From assembly GCA_944383515.1 (NCBI GenBank), contig CALWPV010000047.1, positions 1 through 37,924 on the forward strand: a DNA stretch of 37,924 bases, read 5' to 3'. This stretch comes from an uncultured Clostridia bacterium (GTDB lineage Bacteria; Bacillota; Clostridia; Lachnospirales; Bianqueaceae). Shown in pieces: positions 24,007 to 31,660 of this stretch. The notes beneath the pieces were generated by a model, which searched no databases, had not been told where the DNA came from, and worked only from the letters and a program-made list of their open reading frames with translations. Within the stretch, counting starts at the first letter, position 1, and each line of letters begins with the position of its first letter. A program made the translations under genes and the position numbers.

Positions 24007-24035
24007 ATTATACGGGAGATCGCAAAAAAATACAA
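24007..24035 (-). promoter_or_regulatory. Promoter of the Eis-like gene
   Basis: On the minus strand TTGTAT (24030-24035), 17 bases, perfect TATAAT (24007-24012), about 37 bases before the start at 23969. Confidence 0.7.
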
Positions 24036-24084
24036 TAGACTACCGGAAGCGCAAAATCAAAAATCGGTTACCATGGTGGCCCTC

Positions 24085-24113
24085 TTGTATTTTAGGCTTC
24101 TTCGTGGTATAAA
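24085..24113 (+). promoter_or_regulatory. Promoter of the DegV operon
   Basis: TTGTAT (24085-24090), 17 bases, TATAAA (24108-24113), about 37 bases before the ATG at 24151. It uses the same -35 hexamer as the divergent Eis-like promoter. Confidence 0.65.
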
Positions 24114-24150
24114 TAAAAGAAAACATTACGTGTAGAAGGGGGAGGCTGTA

Positions 24151-25023
24151 ATGAGAGCATACCAAATTGTAACCGATACAAATTCAGACCTGCCGCAGAG
24201 CTATGTGAAAGAACATGGCCTGGTGCAGATTCCACAGTATTATTCGATTGGCGATGCAGTGTATGAGGGCAGCGCCGGGCCGGCGCCCGCGGAGTTTTAT
24301 CGCTTAATGCGCGAGGGCACCATGCCGCAAAGCCAGGCGGTGAATCCGGCGGTAGCCGAAGAAAAATTTCGCGCTATTTTAGACGCGGGAAAAGACATTT
24401 TATACGTTAGTTTTTCGTCGGCGCTGAGCGGCAGCTGCGATATTGTGCGCATGGTAGCCAAACAGCTGAAGGAAGAAGCTTATCCTGACGCGGTTATTGA
24501 AATTGTCGATAGCCTATGCGTGTCGCTGGGAGAAGGGCTTTTGGTCAATAAAGCGCTGCAGATGCAGGAGGCCGGAAAAAGTCTGGAAGAGGTGAAGGCC
24601 TGGCTGGAAGAGCATGCGGCGCACCTCTGCGTGAAATTTACGGTAGACGATTTATTTCATTTACAGAGAGGCGGGCGCGTGTCTAAGGCAACCGCCGTTG
24701 TTGGCAGCGTGCTAAACCTTAAGCCGGTGCTTAAGCTCACGGCGGAGGGCAAGCTGGAAGCGGCCGGTACGGTGCGGGGGCGTAAAAAATCGCTGCTGGC
24801 GCTGGTGGATTACATGGCCGAAAAAATGCCGGGCTACGAAGCGCTTAACGACATGGTGGCCGTGGTTCATGGAGACTGCCTGGCCGATGCGCAGTTTGTG
24901 GCCGAGCAGGTTACCAAGCGGTTTGGCATTCAAAATATTATGATCGGAGACGTTAACCCCAGTATTGGCGTGCACTCGGGGCCGGGGGCGCTGGGCCTGC
25001 TGTTTTTCGGAAAGGAACGGTAA
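24151..25023 (+). CDS. DegV family fatty-acid-binding protein
   Basis: Cytoplasmic protein of 290 residues, normal DegV length. The N-terminus YQIVTDTNSDLP, the SFSSALSGSCDIVRM block and the C-terminal HSGPGALGLLFFG are family hallmarks; DegV/FakB-type proteins bind a fatty acid and, in FakA/FakB systems, present it for phosphorylation. No FakA kinase gene is in the window. ATG with GGGGGAGG upstream. First gene of a three-gene operon: the next start overlaps its stop (TAATG). Confidence 0.9.
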   Translation: MRAYQIVTDTNSDLPQSYVKEHGLVQIPQYYSIGDAVYEGSAGPAPAEFYRLMREGTMPQSQAVNPAVAEEKFRAILDAGKDILYVSFSSALSGSCDIVRMVAKQLKEEAYPDAVIEIVDSLCVSLGEGLLVNKALQMQEAGKSLEEVKAWLEEHAAHLCVKFTVDDLFHLQRGGRVSKATAVVGSVLNLKPVLKLTAEGKLEAAGTVRGRKKSLLALVDYMAEKMPGYEALNDMVAVVHGDCLADAQFVAEQVTKRFGIQNIMIGDVNPSIGVHSGPGALGLLFFGKER

Positions 25024-26159
25024 TGATACAGAACATTATTTTTGACATGGGCAATGTGCTGCGACGCTATGATCCCGATTATATTGTTCGGCATATGCCC
25101 ATTCAGCCTCAGCACCGGAGTGTACTCTGCCGTCAAGTGTTTCAGGCGTCAGAATGGAGCCGGCTGGACGACGGCACTATTACTAACGAAGAGTTTTGGG
25201 AGGCAGTGAAGCGCCGGGTGCCGGAAACGGCGTATGACGACGCCTGGACGGCGCTAGCAACCTGGCATCAGTATATGCCGCCGGTTCCCGGCATGCTGCA
25301 TTTGGAAAAGGAGCTTGTAGCTAACGGTTATCGCCTGCTGCTTCTCTCCAATGCGTCTAAGGTGTTTGAAACCTATGCGGAAGCCATGCCGGAGCTTCGA
25401 ATCATTCCAGAGCGGTATTTTTCCGCAACGTATGGTGTGGTTAAGCCGCAAGAAGCGTTTTACCGTTTGCTGCTAGAACGATCGGGGGGACGGCCTGAAA
25501 GCTGTTTATTTATTGACGACATGGAGCCGAATGTGCGGGGAGCCCGCCGCTGCGGTATAAAAGCCGTGCAGTTTGCGCAGGATATAGGCAGGCTGCGTCA
25601 GGCATTACACGATCACGGTATTGCGGTAGAAACCGATTTTCAAATGACTGAGGTTAGGGACGAGGCTGATTTTAGGCGGCTGAGCCAGGTGGCCGACGAG
25701 GTTTGGCACGAGCATTTTGCCTCTATTTTGTCGCCCGAGCAGATCGATTACATGGTTGAGAAGTTTCAGTCGTATGAGGCCATGAAGCGCCAGGTGGCGC
25801 AGGAGGGGTACCGCTATTACTTTATCACGGAACAAGGGAAAGAGGGAACTCCTGAAATTCGTGGATACATAGGCTTTCGCGTCGATGACGAGGCGGTCTT
25901 TTTAAGTAAGCTCTATATTCTTAAGGCCTATCGGGGACGCGGGCTCGCGAGCCGAGCACTGGGGTTTTTAATTTCCATGGCGCAAAGCTATGAACGGTCT
26001 AAACTCTGGCTCACGGTAAACCGGTTCAACACGAATACCATTGATATCTATCGGCACTGGGGCTTTCAAACGGTCCGCAGTGCATGTACGGACATTGGTA
26101 ATGGTTTTGTTATGGACGATTATATTATGGAATTACCAGTTAAGGAGGTAGGCAAATGA
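25023..26159 (+). CDS. HAD hydrolase - GNAT acetyltransferase fusion
   Basis: Two-domain cytoplasmic protein of 378 residues. Residues 1 to about 205 are a HAD phosphatase of the YihX-like group: motif I FDMGNVL with nucleophile Asp8, motif II LLLLSNAS, a Lys at VVKPQEAFY and motif IV FIDDMEPN. Residues about 206-378 are a GNAT domain with LYILKAYRGRGLASRAL (acetyl-CoA loop) and TIDIYRHWGFQ near the end. Fusion is supported by one uninterrupted frame with no internal start needed. Substrates are unknown; a combined phosphatase/acetyltransferase could act on one metabolite or nucleotide sugar, which is speculation. Four-base overlap with the DJ-1 gene. Confidence 0.85.
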   Translation: MIQNIIFDMGNVLRRYDPDYIVRHMPIQPQHRSVLCRQVFQASEWSRLDDGTITNEEFWEAVKRRVPETAYDDAWTALATWHQYMPPVPGMLHLEKELVANGYRLLLLSNASKVFETYAEAMPELRIIPERYFSATYGVVKPQEAFYRLLLERSGGRPESCLFIDDMEPNVRGARRCGIKAVQFAQDIGRLRQALHDHGIAVETDFQMTEVRDEADFRRLSQVADEVWHEHFASILSPEQIDYMVEKFQSYEAMKRQVAQEGYRYYFITEQGKEGTPEIRGYIGFRVDDEAVFLSKLYILKAYRGRGLASRALGFLISMAQSYERSKLWLTVNRFNTNTIDIYRHWGFQTVRSACTDIGNGFVMDDYIMELPVKEVGK

Positions 26160-26716
26160 AATCGGTTTGTGTTTTTTTAGCCAATGGCCTGGAAGAGTGT
26201 GAAGGCCTGATTGTGATTGATATTTTGCGCCGTGCCGGCGTTACCGTGACAACGGCGTCGATTCATGAAGAAACCCTGATTACGTCGTCGCATCAGATTC
26301 AGTTTTATGCCGATGCGCTGGCAAAGGATCTGACCATGGATTCGTTTGACATGGTGGTGCTGCCGGGTGGTTTGGGCGGTACCAACAACTTGAAGGCGAG
26401 CGCATTGGTGGCCGAGACGGTAACGGCGTTTGCGGCTCGCGAGGATAAAACGGTAGCCGCCATCTGTGCCGCGCCCAGCGTGCTGGGCGAGCTGGGGCTG
26501 CTGGCCGGCAAAAAGGCCACCTGCTTCCCCGGCTTTGAGGACAAACTCAGCGGAGCCATTGCTACCGGCGAAGCGGTAACTGAAGACGGGAATATAATTA
26601 CCGGAAAGGGAATGGGGGCGGCCATTCCTTTCGCGCTGCACTTGGTGGCGCGGCTGCTGGGCGAAGACAAGGCCAAGGAGATTGGCGCGCAGATTCAGTA
26701 TCCGTTTGCTTTTTAA
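26156..26716 (+). CDS. DJ-1/PfpI family protein
   Basis: Cytoplasmic protein of 186 residues of the DJ-1/YajL group. The reactive cysteine is in the nucleophile elbow VAAICAAPSVLGELG, with the helper Glu in NGLEECEG near residue 15 and the PGGLGG loop. Family members act as oxidative-stress sensors, chaperones or glyoxal-modified protein repair enzymes; which role applies here cannot be told. Last gene of the DegV - HAD/GNAT - DJ-1 operon, ending at a bidirectional terminator. Confidence 0.88.
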   Translation: MKSVCVFLANGLEECEGLIVIDILRRAGVTVTTASIHEETLITSSHQIQFYADALAKDLTMDSFDMVVLPGGLGGTNNLKASALVAETVTAFAAREDKTVAAICAAPSVLGELGLLAGKKATCFPGFEDKLSGAIATGEAVTEDGNIITGKGMGAAIPFALHLVARLLGEDKAKEIGAQIQYPFAF

Positions 26717-26735
26717 TGGAGTGGGTATAGAAAAA

Positions 26736-26780
26736 GAAAAGCCATAGAGCCGGTGAAACTCAGCTTTATGGCTTTTTTTT
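26736..26780. terminator. Bidirectional terminator
   Basis: AAAAGCCATA pairs with TATGGCTTTT, with inner GAG/CTC pairing and a T run on one strand and an A run on the other. It serves both the plus-strand DJ-1 operon and the convergent minus-strand carbohydrate operon. Confidence 0.8.
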
Positions 26781-26789
26781 TATGCGGTA

Positions 26790-27659
26790 TTACCAAGGAG
26801 ATTTTTGGGTGCCGCCGCGGCACCACGTAAGGTACTGCAGCGCGTGAAGCTGTCCGGCCCATTCGCGTTCGCCGCGGAAAATGGGGTCATGGAAGCCCTC
26901 TACTACAATATCGCCTTCATATCCCTTGGAGTAGAGAATGTGGAAAATATCCCGCCAGTCGGTATCTCCGTAACCCGGTGTGCGGGGCTCGGCAAAGGTG
27001 CAGGCGCCGAATACGCCCCATTTTTGAACGCGATCGGTATGGAGCGTGGCGTCTTTACCGTGCAGGTGGTAGATGCGGCCGGCCCATTGCTCCAGCTGGG
27101 GAAGCGGGTCGATCAGCTGCACCATTTGGTGAGCCGGCTCCCATTCTAAGCCAATCGCCTCGCTGGGAACGGCGTCAAACATGCATTCCCAGGCGCGGGG
27201 GTTAAAAGCAATATTACAGGTGGCCTGATTCCAGGTGCCGTCCATGGGGCAGTTTTCTATGGCCAGGCGCACGCCGTTTGCTTCGGCGCGGCGCGCCAGC
27301 TCGCCAAAGACTTCTTGGTAGCGGGGCATGGCTTTTTCAACGGGCTGGCCTTCTAAGGCCCCGGCAAAGGTGGTTACCAGATGTGTGCCGAATAGGTGGG
27401 CATTGTCGATAAAATGTTCCAGTGTTTGGCGCTGCGCCTCGTTTTCTAAAGGATTACAGTAGAAGCCGATAGAGGAAACCTGTACCGGCGAGTCTTCCAG
27501 CAGCGGTCTTACCTTTTCCCAATAGGTGGACAGGTCTTTTTCCGGAAATTCCATGTGGAAGTTGAGCGAAACACACTCAAATCCTGCCTGGATTAAATGC
27601 GGCAGCAGCTTTTCCGCTGCCTGCCCGGGCACGCAGGTGCCAATGCGTATTATATTCAT
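26790..27659 (-). CDS. TIM-barrel sugar phosphate isomerase/epimerase-like protein
   Basis: Cytoplasmic protein of 289 residues of the AP-endonuclease-2/IolE-like TIM-barrel family. Metal-binding-type residues recur at strand ends: LAIENCPM (Glu135), LEWEPAHQ, HLHGKD (His198, His200) and VVEGFHDP (Glu254, His257). The family includes xylose isomerase-like and inosose-processing enzymes, so the reaction is not settled. It lies 35 bases downstream of the GH4 gene with GGAGG before its ATG, so both are one operon likely devoted to one sugar or glycoside. Confidence 0.82.
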   Translation of the reverse strand: MNIIRIGTCVPGQAAEKLLPHLIQAGFECVSLNFHMEFPEKDLSTYWEKVRPLLEDSPVQVSSIGFYCNPLENEAQRQTLEHFIDNAHLFGTHLVTTFAGALEGQPVEKAMPRYQEVFGELARRAEANGVRLAIENCPMDGTWNQATCNIAFNPRAWECMFDAVPSEAIGLEWEPAHQMVQLIDPLPQLEQWAGRIYHLHGKDATLHTDRVQKWGVFGACTFAEPRTPGYGDTDWRDIFHILYSKGYEGDIVVEGFHDPIFRGEREWAGQLHALQYLTWCRGGTQKSPW

Positions 27660-27694
27660 GAGTCATTACCTCCAGTGGTTGAATAGTTAGCTAT

Positions 27695-29020
27695 TTAGTG
27701 GTACATGGCCATATACTCGCCATGGGCGGCGATCAGTTCGTCAATCATTTTGGCCATGTCGTCAATCGAGAGTTCGGCGGCCGTGTGCGGTTCCAGCATG
27801 ACAGCGCGGAGAATATCTTCTTTCTTTTTGGTGCGGGCCGCTTCAATGGTTAGCAGCTGCGTATTGATATTGGTCATATTCATGGCCGCTAAAACCGGGG
27901 GTAGGGAGCCTACATAGGTGGGGTGAATGCCTGTGCCATTGACCAGGCAGGGGACTTCTACGCAGGCTTGCTCCGGGAAGTCTTCGATTAAGTGGCCGGT
28001 GTTCAGCACGTTGCCGCCGATCTGAAGCGGCGCGCCGGTAATTACAGACTCCATAATATACGAGGCGTACTCTTTGGTGCGTTCGTGAGAAAGCTCGGTG
28101 TCGGACAGCAGCTTTTGGCTCATTTCTTTCCAGTCCTTAATCTGGTTTACACACCGCCGGGGATATTCGTCTAAAGGAATATTGAACTGCTCGATCAGCT
28201 GGGGGTAATTTTTCTTAATATAGAAGCAGTTGTATTCCGCGTTGTGCTCGCTGGATTCGGTGCAATAGTAGCCTAGTTTATCCATGTAGTCGTAGCGAAC
28301 CATGTCGCCGTGTTTTTCGCCGGCATTCTTTTCTTTAGCCCGGCGGCGGATTTCGGGATACAGATCGTTGCCGTCTTTGTCCTGAATAGAAAGCAGCCAT
28401 GCCATATGGTTGATACCGGCAATTAGCTCCTTGCGGCCCTCTAGCTTGTCTTCCATGCCCAGAGCCTTTAGCAAATGCTCCGAACAAACCTGTACGCTGT
28501 GGCAGAGCCCAACGGTTTTAATACCGGTATACCGCTGCATATAGCCGGAGAGCATGGCCATGGGATTGGTGTAGTTAAGAAAGAGAGCGTCGGGACAGAC
28601 CTCTTCCATATCCCGGGCAAAATCTTCCAGTACGGGAATTGTACGCAGAGCGCGCATAATGCCGCCGATGCCAAGGGTGTCGGCAATAGTTTGACGCAGG
28701 CCATAGCGCTTGGGAATTTCAAAATCGATTACCGTGCAGGGCTCGTAAAAACCCACCTGAATGGCATTGACTACAAAGGTAGCGCCTTGCAGGGCTTTTT
28801 TGCGATTCTCTACTCCCAGGTAGGGCTTTAAAACGGCCCGGCCCTGATTGATATTTTGGTTAATGGTAGACAAAATGCGGTAGCTTTCGTCTAGGCGGGT
28901 GCCGTCAATGTCATACAAGGCAATTTCGCACTCGCGCAGCGCAGGCGTACACATTACGTCTCCTAAAACGTTGCGGGCAAACACGGTACTTCCGGCGCCC
29001 ATAAAGGTAATTTTTAGCAT
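27695..29020 (-). CDS. GH4 family alpha-glycosidase (MelA-like)
   Basis: NAD- and metal-dependent cytoplasmic glycosidase of 441 residues. The Rossmann loop is FMGAGSTVFARN (residues 6-17); NYTNPM at 149-154, metal-binding Cys173-His174 in GLCHSVQ, and His205 in GINHMAW are the GH4 signature residues. The reaction is hydrolysis of an alpha-galactoside, alpha-glucoside or glucuronide by an oxidation-elimination mechanism; the exact sugar is not readable. The ATG at 29020 has GGAGG 9 bases before it. Expected control is by the divergent AraC protein. Confidence 0.9.
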   Translation of the reverse strand: MLKITFMGAGSTVFARNVLGDVMCTPALRECEIALYDIDGTRLDESYRILSTINQNINQGRAVLKPYLGVENRKKALQGATFVVNAIQVGFYEPCTVIDFEIPKRYGLRQTIADTLGIGGIMRALRTIPVLEDFARDMEEVCPDALFLNYTNPMAMLSGYMQRYTGIKTVGLCHSVQVCSEHLLKALGMEDKLEGRKELIAGINHMAWLLSIQDKDGNDLYPEIRRRAKEKNAGEKHGDMVRYDYMDKLGYYCTESSEHNAEYNCFYIKKNYPQLIEQFNIPLDEYPRRCVNQIKDWKEMSQKLLSDTELSHERTKEYASYIMESVITGAPLQIGGNVLNTGHLIEDFPEQACVEVPCLVNGTGIHPTYVGSLPPVLAAMNMTNINTQLLTIEAARTKKKEDILRAVMLEPHTAAELSIDDMAKMIDELIAAHGEYMAMYH

Positions 29021-29055
29021 CAGGTGTATCCTCCATAAAAAATCAATGTGCCCTT

Positions 29056-29061
29056 AGTGTA
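29056..29061 (-). promoter_or_regulatory. -10 box of the GH4 operon promoter
   Basis: On the minus strand TACACT lies about 36 bases before the GH4 start and has no good -35 box (TAGTTT at the expected place). The AraC-type direct repeat starts just beyond, about 38-69 bases before the expected transcription start, which fits activator-dependent transcription. Confidence 0.4.
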
Positions 29062-29084
29062 GCAGAGGTACCAGAAAAAAACTA

Positions 29085-29114
29085 TTGTAAAATGGAAGAC
29101 GGATTTGGTAAAAT
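29085..29114 (+). promoter_or_regulatory. Promoter of the AraC regulator
   Basis: TTGTAA (29085-29090), 18 bases, TAAAAT (29109-29114). Both boxes lie inside the direct repeat, so a protein bound there would block this promoter. Confidence 0.4.
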
Positions 29115-29118
29115 GGAA
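29087..29118. promoter_or_regulatory. AraC-type binding site: two GTAAAATGGAA direct repeats, 21-bp period
   Basis: The 11-base sequence GTAAAATGGAA occurs at 29087-29097 and again at 29108-29118, exactly two helical turns apart, the classic geometry of AraC-family half-sites. It lies between the divergent AraC and GH4 genes. Confidence 0.65.
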
Positions 29119-29146
29119 ACAAATAGGAGAAAGGGAGACAAGCGAT

Positions 29147-29908
29147 ATGGGAGGCCATGAATACGTTATAGCGCCGGGCTGGTGGCACGGCGTAGAACCT
29201 TTAAATTTTGGGTGGGAAGCCTGTGCGAGCGGGCATCAGTTCGGTCCGGCGGTGCGTCATTATTATTTGCTCCACTATGTGCTGGAAGGAGAGGGCACTT
29301 TTTGGAAAGCCGAGACTTCTTACCAGGTGGGCCCCGGGGATTTATTTGTCATTCACCCGGAAGAGGTAACGACGTATCGGGCTAGCCGCGCTTGCCCGTG
29401 GCAATATGTCTGGTTGGGGTTTCGAGCCGAAGAAACGCCAGCGTTTTTACATAAACCGGTGCTGCGCCAACCGCCGGTGCGTAAAATTTTTGAAGCGCTG
29501 CGAGAGCAGTGTCAATACGAGCATCAAGACGGCCGTATATTTTCGTTAACTTATGAGCTGTTATGGCGCCTTGCGCAGGACGCCCCTCCGCTTGCCAGCC
29601 GGCAGGAAACCTATGCCGCGTATGCCAAGGCGTATTTGGAAACTTCGTATATGCAGCCAGTCAGTATTCAGAAACTGGCCGATACGCTTCATATTGATCG
29701 CCGGTATTTAACGCTCCTGTTTAGGAAGGCTTATGGTATGCCGCCGCAGGCGTACCTGATGCGTTTACGCATGCAGCAAGCGCAGGAGTTCTTAGATCAA
29801 GGCTATGGCGTTGCGGAAGCGGCTGCGTTAGCCGGATTTTCTGATTTGCCTAATTTCTCTCGGCAGTATAAGCGCGTATTCGGCGTTAGCCCCAGCAGTC
29901 AAAAGTGA
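29147..29908 (+). CDS. AraC-family transcriptional regulator with cupin sensor domain
   Basis: Regulator of 253 residues. The ATG at 29147 (MGGHEYVIAPGWWHG) follows AAGGGAG by about 9 bases; a TTG at 29105 would start inside the binding site. The N-terminal half is a cupin-like sugar-sensing domain (HYYLLHYVLEGEGTFWKA, then GPGDLFVIHPEEVTTYRA), and the C-terminal third holds two helix-turn-helix motifs (IQKLADTLHIDRRYLTLLF and VAEAAALAGFSDLPNFSRQY). It probably activates the divergent GH4-isomerase operon when its sugar is present. Confidence 0.9.
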   Translation: MGGHEYVIAPGWWHGVEPLNFGWEACASGHQFGPAVRHYYLLHYVLEGEGTFWKAETSYQVGPGDLFVIHPEEVTTYRASRACPWQYVWLGFRAEETPAFLHKPVLRQPPVRKIFEALREQCQYEHQDGRIFSLTYELLWRLAQDAPPLASRQETYAAYAKAYLETSYMQPVSIQKLADTLHIDRRYLTLLFRKAYGMPPQAYLMRLRMQQAQEFLDQGYGVAEAAALAGFSDLPNFSRQYKRVFGVSPSSQK

Positions 29909-29983
29909 GAAACTATGTCTTTTTGTTCTTGCATAAAAAGTCGGAAACAAAAGAAAGTTTTTTCGGATTATAAGTAAAAACTA

Positions 29984-30012
29984 TTGATATTTTTAAAGTT
30001 TTTGGCTATACT
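29984..30012 (+). promoter_or_regulatory. Promoter of the AAA/DUF4143 gene
   Basis: TTGATA (29984-29989), 17 bases, TATACT (30007-30012), followed within 30 bases by AAGGGGGTG and the ATG at 30041. Confidence 0.65.
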
Positions 30013-30040
30013 ATGAGCAAGGAATAAGGGGGTGAACCCT

Positions 30041-31240
30041 ATGGTTATAAGGCCACACTATATGAATACGCTGAAAACCTACCGTGATGTTTCGCTTGTG
30101 AAGATATTGGCGGGAATCCGGCGCTGCGGTAAATCCACGATTTTAGATATGCTACGAAGCGATCTGCTGCAAAGTGGAATTGCCGCGGACCACATTATCA
30201 GTATGCGCTATACGTCGGAGGATTTTGACGATGGCATGACGGACAAGGATATGTATCAGGGCATTAAAGAACAGATGACCGACAATGGGCGTTACTATCT
30301 GCTGCTAGACGAAGTGCAGGAAATTGAGGGCTGGGAAAAAGCGGTGAATAGCCTATTAGAAAATGCGAATACCGATATTTATGTGACTGGCTCCAATTCT
30401 AAGCTGATGGCAAGCGAAATTTCCACCTATTTGACAGGACGATATATTTCCATTCCGGTTTATACGCTGTCCTTTGCGGAATATTTGGATTTCAAGAAAT
30501 CAGATTCCCGCTCTCCCAAGGAGCTGTTAAACGAATATCTCCGACTGGGCGGCTTTCCGATTGTGGCGCTCGGAAGCTTTGACGAACGCTCTGCTTACCA
30601 AATTGTGGAGGGAATCTATCACTCGGTGATTACCAGCGATATTACAAAGCGGCACCATATTATGAACTACGATTTATTTAACCGTGTTGTTAAGTATATT
30701 GTGGAAAATGTAGGCAAAACTTTTTCCGCTAACGCCATTGCAAAGTTTCTGAAAAGCGAGGGGCGCTCTCTGTCTGTTGAAGCAGTTTACAACTATTTGA
30801 ACTGGCTGGAAAAGGCGTTTGTGATTTATCGCTGTCAGCGGTATGATTTGCAGGGAAAATCCGTGCTGAAAACCCAAGAAAAATTTTATTTGGCAGACAC
30901 TTCCTTAAAATATTGCATCATGGGCTTTAATCCGGAGTCCATTGCCGCCATGCTGGAAAATATCGTGTATTTTGAACTGCGGCGGCGAGGCTATGAGGTC
31001 TATATCGGGAAGAACGAAACGAAAGAAATTGATTTCGTGGCGGTGCGACGAGACGAGCGTATCTACGTTCAGGTGTGCCGCAGGCTGCCGGAGGAATCCG
31101 ATCGGGAAGTTGCCAATCTCCTTGCCATTAAAGACCACTACCCCAAATATGTGGTAACGCTAGACGAACTGGCCACAGGAAATATCTATGGTGTGAAAAT
31201 TGTGCACTTGGCAGATTTCCTATTGAGCGGCCAATACTGA
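30041..31240 (+). CDS. AAA ATPase with DUF4143 domain
   Basis: Cytoplasmic protein of 399 residues. The ATG at 30041 (MVIRPHYMNTLKTY) lies 6 bases after AAGGGGGTG; the GTG at 30032 falls inside that ribosome site. Walker A is GIRRCGKST near residues 26-34, Walker B YYLLLDEVQ, and the sensor-like VTGSNSKLM follows. The C-terminal DUF4143 region has a winged helix and a nuclease-like core (EIDFVAVRRDERIYVQV) in which the usual Lys of PD-(D/E)XK enzymes is not apparent. The family is very common in anaerobes and of unknown role. Monocistronic, with its own promoter. Confidence 0.88.
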   Translation: MVIRPHYMNTLKTYRDVSLVKILAGIRRCGKSTILDMLRSDLLQSGIAADHIISMRYTSEDFDDGMTDKDMYQGIKEQMTDNGRYYLLLDEVQEIEGWEKAVNSLLENANTDIYVTGSNSKLMASEISTYLTGRYISIPVYTLSFAEYLDFKKSDSRSPKELLNEYLRLGGFPIVALGSFDERSAYQIVEGIYHSVITSDITKRHHIMNYDLFNRVVKYIVENVGKTFSANAIAKFLKSEGRSLSVEAVYNYLNWLEKAFVIYRCQRYDLQGKSVLKTQEKFYLADTSLKYCIMGFNPESIAAMLENIVYFELRRRGYEVYIGKNETKEIDFVAVRRDERIYVQVCRRLPEESDREVANLLAIKDHYPKYVVTLDELATGNIYGVKIVHLADFLLSGQY

Positions 31241-31290
31241 TCAGCCCATTCGATCCATGCGAATGGCGCAGATCCATCTGCCCGCAGGTC

Positions 31291-31319
31291 TTGACAAGCC
31301 CCGAATCTCATAGTACAAT
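31291..31319 (+). promoter_or_regulatory. Promoter of the metG transcript
   Basis: Perfect TTGACA (31291-31296), 17 bases, TACAAT (31314-31319). Transcription should start near 31326, giving a leader of about 335 bases before metG. Confidence 0.8.
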
Positions 31320-31325
31320 GAAGCC

Positions 31326-31631
31326 TGAGTTAAAAGCTGTGAAGAGAAGAGTACACATGCGTTAAACGCGGCAGAGAGCCCCGGTAGCTGCGAAGGGGTG
31401 CGCAGAGCGGTGTGGAACATGGCCTCGGAGCTGCGCGCTGAGCCGCCGCGGGCGGTAAGGTGGCGACGGGTACGCCCGTGATCGCGTATCGGTATTCAAG
31501 CAGCCTAAAGCTGCGGCGTACCGAGTGAGGCAGAGATCATACGCGGTGGGCATGGCGCCCGCAGAGCCAAAGTCTCTGTAAATTAAGGTGGTAACACGAG
31601 CGGCGCCTCGTCCTTATGGGATGGGGCGCCG
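31326..31631 (+). ncRNA. T-box riboswitch (tRNA-Met sensing) upstream of metG
   Basis: The leader has the hallmark T-box AAGGTGGTAACACG at 31585-31598, the early AGAGAGCC element (about 31372-31379), and a specifier-loop-like GGAACATGGCC in which ATG (31419-31421) would be the Met specifier codon, agreeing with the downstream gene. Uncharged tRNA-Met would stabilise the antiterminator and allow metG expression. The hairpin at 31601-31631 is the competing terminator. Start is inferred from the promoter. This fills the only gene-free stretch over 300 bases; between 31241 and 31290 I see only a short hairpin (CATTCG...CGAATG). Confidence 0.92.
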
Positions 31632-31640
31632 AATTTATTT
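31601..31640 (+). terminator. T-box regulated terminator
   Basis: CGGCGCC-rich arm (31601-31613) pairs with GGGATGGGGCGCCG (31618-31631) followed by a T-rich tract (AATTTATTTTT). Its 5' arm overlaps the T-box region so the antiterminator and terminator are mutually exclusive. Confidence 0.85.
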
Positions 31641-31660
31641 TTATAAGGAGGCACAAAAGC

